From Bacillota bacterium (lineage in GTDB: Bacteria; Bacillota; Clostridia; Peptostreptococcales; Natronincolaceae), in assembly GCA_023387935.1 (NCBI GenBank), contig JAEWHG010000071.1:1-10045 (forward strand): a stretch of 10,045 nucleotides of DNA, given 5' to 3'. A program made the translations under genes and the position numbers. Position 1 is the first letter of the stretch; each line of letters begins with the position of its first letter. The notes beneath the pieces are model-generated. The model ran no database searches and was not told where the DNA came from. It was given only the letters and a program-made list of their open reading frames with translations. Positions 6,131 through 10,045 of the stretch are shown here, in pieces.

Positions 6131-6853
6131 ATGGCAAATAATGAAATTCGGTTAACTTTAGTGGAGCATTTAGGTGAATTGAGGAAAAGGCTTATTATTT
6201 CCGCTATTGCTATTATTTTAGGCACAATGGCATGCTACAATTTTATTGATGATATTGTAGAACTTATTGTGAAACCTGCTGAAGGATTAGATTTCATTTA
6301 CTTAAGTCCTCCAGAACTTTTTATTGCATACGTTAAGGTTTCTTTAGTTCTGGGATTAGTAGTAGCTTCACCTATTGTTTTGTTTCAGATATGGATGTTT
6401 ATTAAGCCAGGACTAAAGGATAAGGAAAAGAGATATGTGCTTTTTGCAATGTTCATGGGGATTATATTTTTACTACTAGGAATTGTATTTGCATACTATA
6501 TAATTATCCCTATGACGATTCGATTTTTTGTTACAATGTCTGCAAATGATATCGAACCTCTATTTTCATTTTCAAGTTATATTAGCTATATCAGTTCTAT
6601 CTTATTATCATTTGGATTGGTATTTGAATTACCTTTAATCGTAATTTTACTGACACAGCTAGGATTAGTTGCACCGAACACATTTAAGAGATATAGAAAA
6701 ATGGTTATTTTAGGAATATTTGTAGTTGCAGCGATTTTGACACCTCCAGATGTTGTGTCCCAAAGTATGATGGCACTTCCTATGATAATTTTATATGAAT
6801 TCAGTATTGTAATTGCAACTATAATATACAGAAAAAAGAAAATAGAAGAATAG
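6131..6853 (+). CDS. tatC: Sec-independent (twin-arginine) protein translocase subunit TatC
   Basis: A 240-residue inner-membrane protein, the receptor for twin-arginine signal peptides on folded proteins. Family hallmarks are visible: EHLGELRKRL near the N-terminus (12-21), LSPPELF (58-64) in the first outer loop, the FIKPGL cytoplasmic loop (90-95), FGLVFELP with Glu166, and TPPD...SQ...ALP...LYE (204-223). Six membrane segments can be traced at about 21-38, 66-90, 104-127, 150-176, 190-203 and 212-232. The start is ATG 6131 behind AGGAGGG (6119-6125), which overlaps the previous gene's stop. An in-frame TTG at 6107 lies inside that gene and is not needed. No tatA is present in the window. 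A likely cargo, the YdhY-like protein with RREFLK, is encoded at 746-1432. Confidence 0.95.
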   Translation: MANNEIRLTLVEHLGELRKRLIISAIAIILGTMACYNFIDDIVELIVKPAEGLDFIYLSPPELFIAYVKVSLVLGLVVASPIVLFQIWMFIKPGLKDKEKRYVLFAMFMGIIFLLLGIVFAYYIIIPMTIRFFVTMSANDIEPLFSFSSYISYISSILLSFGLVFELPLIVILLTQLGLVAPNTFKRYRKMVILGIFVVAAILTPPDVVSQSMMALPMIILYEFSIVIATIIYRKKKIEE

Positions 6854-6861
6854 AGTTTCTT

Positions 6862-6894
6862 AAATAAAGCAGCTATGCTGCTTTATTTGTTTTT
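6862..6894 (+). terminator. Rho-independent terminator after tatC
   Basis: A perfect 12-base stem, AAATAAAGCAGC (6862-6873) with GCTGCTTTATTT (6877-6888), closes a TAT loop and is followed by GTTTTT. It begins 8 bases after the tatC stop and isolates the zinc operon from the Tat/moco operon. Confidence 0.92.
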
Positions 6895-6914
6895 ATGCTT
6901 ATAAAAGAATCTTA

Positions 6915-6943
6915 TTTTAATTACATAGAAAAAGGGATATAAT
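6915..6943 (+). promoter_or_regulatory. Probable promoter of the znu operon
   Basis: A perfect TATAAT (6938-6943) lies 51 bases before the znuA start. The best-spaced -35 is TTTTAA (6915-6920, 17-base spacer), which is a poor match. No Zur-type palindrome was found around it, so zinc control is not visible from sequence. Confidence 0.4.
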
Positions 6944-6994
6944 CTATATTAAGATAAAAATGCTGAACTATATGGAGGCTTTAGGAGGTAAATT

Positions 6995-7966
6995 ATGAAA
7001 CATAGCTTACAAAGGATATTTATATTTTTAATTATCATCTCACTTGTCTTAGTAGGTTGTACCAAGGATCCAGCCACTGTTGAAATCCGTGAGAAAGTAG
7101 AAGGAAAAGCAGATGTAATAAAGGTATTTGTGAGCTTTTATCCCTATTATGATTTTGCACAAAAAGTAGGAGGGGATAATGTTCAAATTTCAACTATCGT
7201 ACCAGCAGGAACAGAGCCACATAGCTTTGAACCCTCACCTAAGACCATAGCAAAACTTGAGAAGGCAGATATTTTTATTTATAATGGACTGGATATGGAG
7301 CCTTGGCTAGATAAAGTTCTTACTCTATTAGAAGGTAAGGATATTAAATTGATAGATGCTAGTAAAACAGTAGAAGTTATTTATTACGATGAAGAAGACC
7401 ATACTGGTCACAATCACGAGGAAGAGGATCACAACCATGGGCAATATGACCCTCATATTTGGGTAGATCCGATTAATGTAATAAATATTTCTCAGGCTAT
7501 TAAAGAGGCTTTTATAGATATAGATTCTGCAAATAAGGATGTTTATGAAAGCAATTACAGTAGCTTCAAAGGGGACTTAGAAGAATTAGACAATGCATTT
7601 ATTGAAGGACTAAAAGATGCTGAAGAAAGAAAGATAATCGTATCCCATTCTGCTTTTGGATATTTAGCTAAAAGATATAATATAGAAGAAATTGCAATTG
7701 CAGGAATTTCTCCTAATGCAGAGCCAAATCCTAAAAGATTGGCAGAACTTACTGAAATTGCAAGGAGAAATAAAATCAATTACGTATTTTTTGAAGCTCT
7801 AGCAAATGTTAAGACAGCAGAAATTTTAGCGGATGAAGCTGGATTAGATATTTTAACATTATATAATGTAGAAGGTTTGACAGAGGATCAAAGGAATAAT
7901 GGGGACGACTATATTTCTATTATGTATGATAATTTAGATGCGTTAAAGAAAGCTTTGGTGAAGTAG
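6995..7966 (+). CDS. znuA: Zinc ABC transporter, substrate-binding lipoprotein
   Basis: A 323-residue cluster A-I metal-binding protein that captures zinc outside the cell and hands it to the ZnuB channel. The N-terminus is a lipoprotein signal: charged start, hydrophobic 8-20 and lipobox LVGC with Cys22. The expected ligands are His76 (GTEPHSFEPSP), His154 (DPHIWVDP) and His218 (SHSAFGYL). A His/Asp/Glu-rich loop at 133-154 (EEDHTGHNHEEEDHNHG and on) lies between the first two, which is characteristic of zinc rather than manganese binders. The usual C-terminal helix (DNLDALKKAL) is present, so the protein looks complete. AGGAGGT at 6983-6989 sets the start. znuC begins directly at the next base, so the genes are almost certainly co-transcribed. 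Confidence 0.93.
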   Translation: MKHSLQRIFIFLIIISLVLVGCTKDPATVEIREKVEGKADVIKVFVSFYPYYDFAQKVGGDNVQISTIVPAGTEPHSFEPSPKTIAKLEKADIFIYNGLDMEPWLDKVLTLLEGKDIKLIDASKTVEVIYYDEEDHTGHNHEEEDHNHGQYDPHIWVDPINVINISQAIKEAFIDIDSANKDVYESNYSSFKGDLEELDNAFIEGLKDAEERKIIVSHSAFGYLAKRYNIEEIAIAGISPNAEPNPKRLAELTEIARRNKINYVFFEALANVKTAEILADEAGLDILTLYNVEGLTEDQRNNGDDYISIMYDNLDALKKALVK

Positions 7967-8713
7967 ATGGAAAAAATCTTAGAAGCAAATAATATATATT
8001 TCGGTTATGATGAAAAAACCATCTTAGAGGATATCAGTTTGAATATTTATAGAGGAGATTTTCTGGGGATTGTAGGACCAAACGGTTCTGCAAAAAGTAC
8101 CCTGTTAAAACTTATGCTTGGAATTTTAAAGCCACAAAAAGGAAGTATAAGCTTATTAGGTGCTCCAATTGAAAATTTTAATCAGTGGGGCAGGATAGGG
8201 TATATATCTCAAAGAGTAAGAGATTTTAATTCTGCTTTTCCTGCAACGGTTGAAGAAATTGTAGGTGCTAATCTATACAGTAAGATGGGATTTTTTAAGT
8301 TCATAAGTAAAGAACACAAGCAAAAAATAAAACAAGTATTAGAAGTAGTTAATATGGCTCAATACGAAAAGCATTTAATAGGGAACCTTTCTGGTGGTCA
8401 GCAGCAGAGGGTTTTTATTGCTCGTACACTTATTAGTAATCCTGAAATTATTTTTATGGATGAACCTTTAATTGGAGTGGATGTCCAGTCCCAAGAGCAG
8501 TTTTATGGACTTATGGAAAAGTTGAATAAAGAACTTGGAATTACTTTGATTATGGTATCCCATGATATTGGAGTAATCACTAATAGAGCAAATAGGGTGG
8601 CCTGCGTTGGTAACAAAAAGGTATTCGTGCATTCGTCCGATGGTTTTAATGAACAAGAATATATTAAAGAAGTTTATGGAAAAGATTCTAGTTTATTGCA
8701 CCATAGGCATTAA
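7967..8713 (+). CDS. znuC: Zinc ABC transporter, ATP-binding protein
   Basis: A 248-residue ABC ATPase that powers the importer. Motifs are in order: Walker A GPNGSAKST (37-45), Q-loop Gln82, signature LSGGQQQR (141-148), Walker B IIFMDEP (161-167) and H-loop His199. The Walker A glycine just before the catalytic lysine is alanine (Ala42). I recall this variant from other Firmicute zinc-importer ATPases, so it need not mean loss of activity. The C-terminus ends HHRH, a short possible metal-binding tail. The ATG follows the znuA stop with no gap. GGTGAAG at the end of znuA (7957-7963) serves as ribosome site, so translation is probably coupled. Confidence 0.93.
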   Translation: MEKILEANNIYFGYDEKTILEDISLNIYRGDFLGIVGPNGSAKSTLLKLMLGILKPQKGSISLLGAPIENFNQWGRIGYISQRVRDFNSAFPATVEEIVGANLYSKMGFFKFISKEHKQKIKQVLEVVNMAQYEKHLIGNLSGGQQQRVFIARTLISNPEIIFMDEPLIGVDVQSQEQFYGLMEKLNKELGITLIMVSHDIGVITNRANRVACVGNKKVFVHSSDGFNEQEYIKEVYGKDSSLLHHRH

Positions 8714-8730
8714 TAAAGAGGGGAATAATT

Positions 8731-9543
8731 ATGTTAGAAATGTTGAGTTATGGCTTTATGCAGAGAGCTTTTTTAGCAGGAATAATAGTTGCTATTATTT
8801 GTCCTGCCATAGGAGTTTTTCTAGTTTTAAGGAGAATGTCAATGATAGGTGATACGCTATCCCATGTAGCCCTAGCAGGAGTAGCTGGCGGTATTTTGGG
8901 TGGTATATACCCAATTTATTCTGCTCTAGGATTTTCTATTTTAGGCGCTTTAGGTATAGAAAAACTTCGAAAGGAATATGAACAGTATGCAGAACTTTCT
9001 ATAGCAATTATGCTTTCAATTGGAATCGGATTAGCTACGATACTTATTAGTTTGGGTAATTCAAACGCTGCTATATATAGTTATTTATTTGGGAGCATTG
9101 GGTTAGTATCAGAGCAGGACATTTTGGTAATCTCCATCCTAGGGATTTTTATTATTTTTTCAATCATAGTATTTTATAAAGCATTGTTTTATATGGCATT
9201 TGATGAGGAAGCTGCAAAACTGGCAGGAGTTCCAATAAAATTGGTTAATCTTTACTTTACAATATTAGTTGCAATGACAATTGCTATATCTATGAGGATT
9301 GTTGGAGCATTATTAATATCATCTCTTATGATAATACCTGTAGCTGCTAGTTTGCAAATTGCAAAAAGCTTTAAAGAGACCTTCATATACTCCATAATAT
9401 TTGGTGTATTATCCGTATTATTAGGGCTTTCGATTTCATTTTATGGTGATTTAGCGCCTGGTGGAACTATTGTAATATCCTCAGTAATATTATTATTCTT
9501 TGCACTTATTGTAAAGAAAGGAAAAAAGAAATTTTCAATTTAG
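8731..9543 (+). CDS. znuB: Zinc ABC transporter, permease (ABC-3 family)
   Basis: A 270-residue integral membrane protein that forms the zinc channel. It has about eight hydrophobic segments and the ABC-3 family features: CPAIGVFLVLRRMSMIGDTLSHVALAGVA (24-52, which contains the conserved GD-LSH-ALAG stretch), FGSI (115-118), FDEEAAKLAGVP (about 153-164, the coupling helix region that contacts the ATPase), and MRIVGALLISSLMIIPVAAS. The length is normal for ZnuB/AdcB. AAGAGGGGA at 8716-8724 precedes the ATG, and only 17 bases separate it from znuC. The order substrate-binding, ATPase, permease with tight spacing indicates one operon. It ends in the shared terminator at 9550-9602. Confidence 0.93.
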   Translation: MLEMLSYGFMQRAFLAGIIVAIICPAIGVFLVLRRMSMIGDTLSHVALAGVAGGILGGIYPIYSALGFSILGALGIEKLRKEYEQYAELSIAIMLSIGIGLATILISLGNSNAAIYSYLFGSIGLVSEQDILVISILGIFIIFSIIVFYKALFYMAFDEEAAKLAGVPIKLVNLYFTILVAMTIAISMRIVGALLISSLMIIPVAASLQIAKSFKETFIYSIIFGVLSVLLGLSISFYGDLAPGGTIVISSVILLFFALIVKKGKKKFSI

Positions 9544-9549
9544 AATAGT

Positions 9550-9602
9550 CATTAGATAAAAATAAAACCCACTATATAGCGGGTTTTATTTTTTATCTAA
9601 TG
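9550..9602. terminator. Bidirectional terminator shared by znuB and the DUF1622 gene
   Basis: A perfect core stem, AATAAAACCC (9561-9570) with GGGTTTTATT (9581-9590), is followed by T-runs on both strands. The repeat continues outward to CATTAG/CTAATG, giving 21 and 22-base arms with one unpaired A. The 10-base loop contains CTATATAG. The stop codon (9597-9599) and last codon of the convergent gene lie inside the right arm, so one element ends both transcripts. Confidence 0.93.
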
Positions 9603-9998
9603 ATCTTCATTCATTTTTTGTTGTAAAACATCTTGCCTACAAGCTATTCTTTCTTTTAATGTTGAAAAGGAGTTACAGTGTGCCATATCCGATGAAATTT
9701 CCCAATGAAGTACGTAAGTAATAGCAACCCTTATAACAACAATACCTACAATTATAAAAATATGTTGTAAGTCTTTAGCGAACATGGTTGATAAAATTTC
9801 TCCACCTAATAAAAATGTAAGTCCTAGAGATAATGCTCTTGCAAGTTCGATCTTTATAACATCATCGCTAAGGTCAAATCCTCTTAATGCATATCTAATA
9901 AAGCATTTGATACCGGTGAAAGTAATTATAAATACTCCGAAGATTTCTAATAGATAGATGATATTAGGTACTACTAGTTCAATAAAATGATGTAACAT
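9597..9998 (-). CDS. DUF1622 family membrane protein
   Basis: A 133-residue protein of unknown function. It has an N-terminal hydrophobic segment (about 9-30), the family-typical ELARALSLGLTFLLGGEILSTM (51-72), a further segment (about 79-96) and RVAITYVLHWEISSD (89-103), which together match DUF1622. A short polar tail with two cysteines (C107, C119) follows. The start is ATG 9998 behind AGGAGG (10012-10007 on this strand). The promoter would lie at or beyond the right edge and cannot be called. It is convergent with znuB, which says little about function. DUF1622 members are small inner-membrane proteins seen next to varied genes; a link to zinc is not supported here. Confidence 0.85.
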   Translation of the reverse strand: MLHHFIELVVPNIIYLLEIFGVFIITFTGIKCFIRYALRGFDLSDDVIKIELARALSLGLTFLLGGEILSTMFAKDLQHIFIIVGIVVIRVAITYVLHWEISSDMAHCNSFSTLKERIACRQDVLQQKMNEDH

Positions 9999-10045
9999 GC
10001 TAAATTCCTCCTATATTGTGGTAAAATTAACAAAACAATTATTCC

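Noticed and set aside
6897..6994. Zur box upstream of znuA
   Set aside because: No palindrome resembling the Firmicute Zur consensus was found; only a -10 hexamer is clear.
8607..8852. Separate 81-residue protein spanning the znuC/znuB junction
   Set aside because: It overlaps two clear genes in another frame, has no ribosome site and no recognisable family feature.

Overview
The window is AT-rich, with purine-rich Shine-Dalgarno sites (AGGAGG, GAGGTGA, GGGGGGA), AGA-rich codon use, short-looped U-tailed terminators and sigma-A-type promoters. This points to a low-GC anaerobic Firmicute, most likely a clostridium of the Alkaliphilus/Peptostreptococcaceae kind. That placement is inferred from sequence character and gene content, not from a search.

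Layout. (1) At 1-214 (minus) is the start of a gene whose product resembles the N-terminus of XdhC/CoxI-type molybdoenzyme maturation proteins; it runs off the left edge. (2) At 215-745 is a 531-base, very AT-rich divergent region. It holds an extended -10 promoter for the left gene, a strong TTGACA-17-TATATT promoter for the right operon, a perfect palindrome at the predicted transcription start, and a leader of about 300 nt with several hairpins. (3) At 746-3669 is a two-gene operon: a four-cluster [4Fe-4S] protein with a twin-arginine/lipobox leader (YdhY-like), then a 700-residue tungsten/molybdenum-pterin enzyme of the aldehyde:ferredoxin oxidoreductase family (YdhV-like). It ends in a strong terminator. 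(4) At 3950-6853, behind its own promoter, is a second operon: a cysteine-rich polyferredoxin, a molybdopterin-binding MoeA/MogA-fold protein with a four-cysteine tail, and TatC. A terminator follows. (5) At 6995-9543 is a zinc ABC importer in the order znuA-znuC-znuB. (6) At 9597-9998 (minus) is a DUF1622 membrane protein, convergent with znuB; the two share one long bidirectional terminator.

How the genes may work together. Regions 1, 3 and 4 form one theme. There is a pterin-containing oxidoreductase, its electron-transfer subunit, a second iron-sulfur protein, a cofactor-handling protein, an XdhC-like maturation candidate, and the central Tat translocase subunit that exports folded cofactor proteins. 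The YdhY-like subunit has an intact SRR-type Tat motif followed by a lipobox, and TatC is encoded nearby. The simplest reading is that the YdhY-YdhV pair, or YdhY alone, is placed on the outer face of the membrane. That would be unusual for the normally cytoplasmic AOR family. None of the other E. coli ydh operon subunits (YdhW, X, U, T) is present here, so the electron acceptor is unknown. The zinc importer and DUF1622 gene look like separate housekeeping functions. No mobile element, CRISPR array, tRNA or rRNA was seen.
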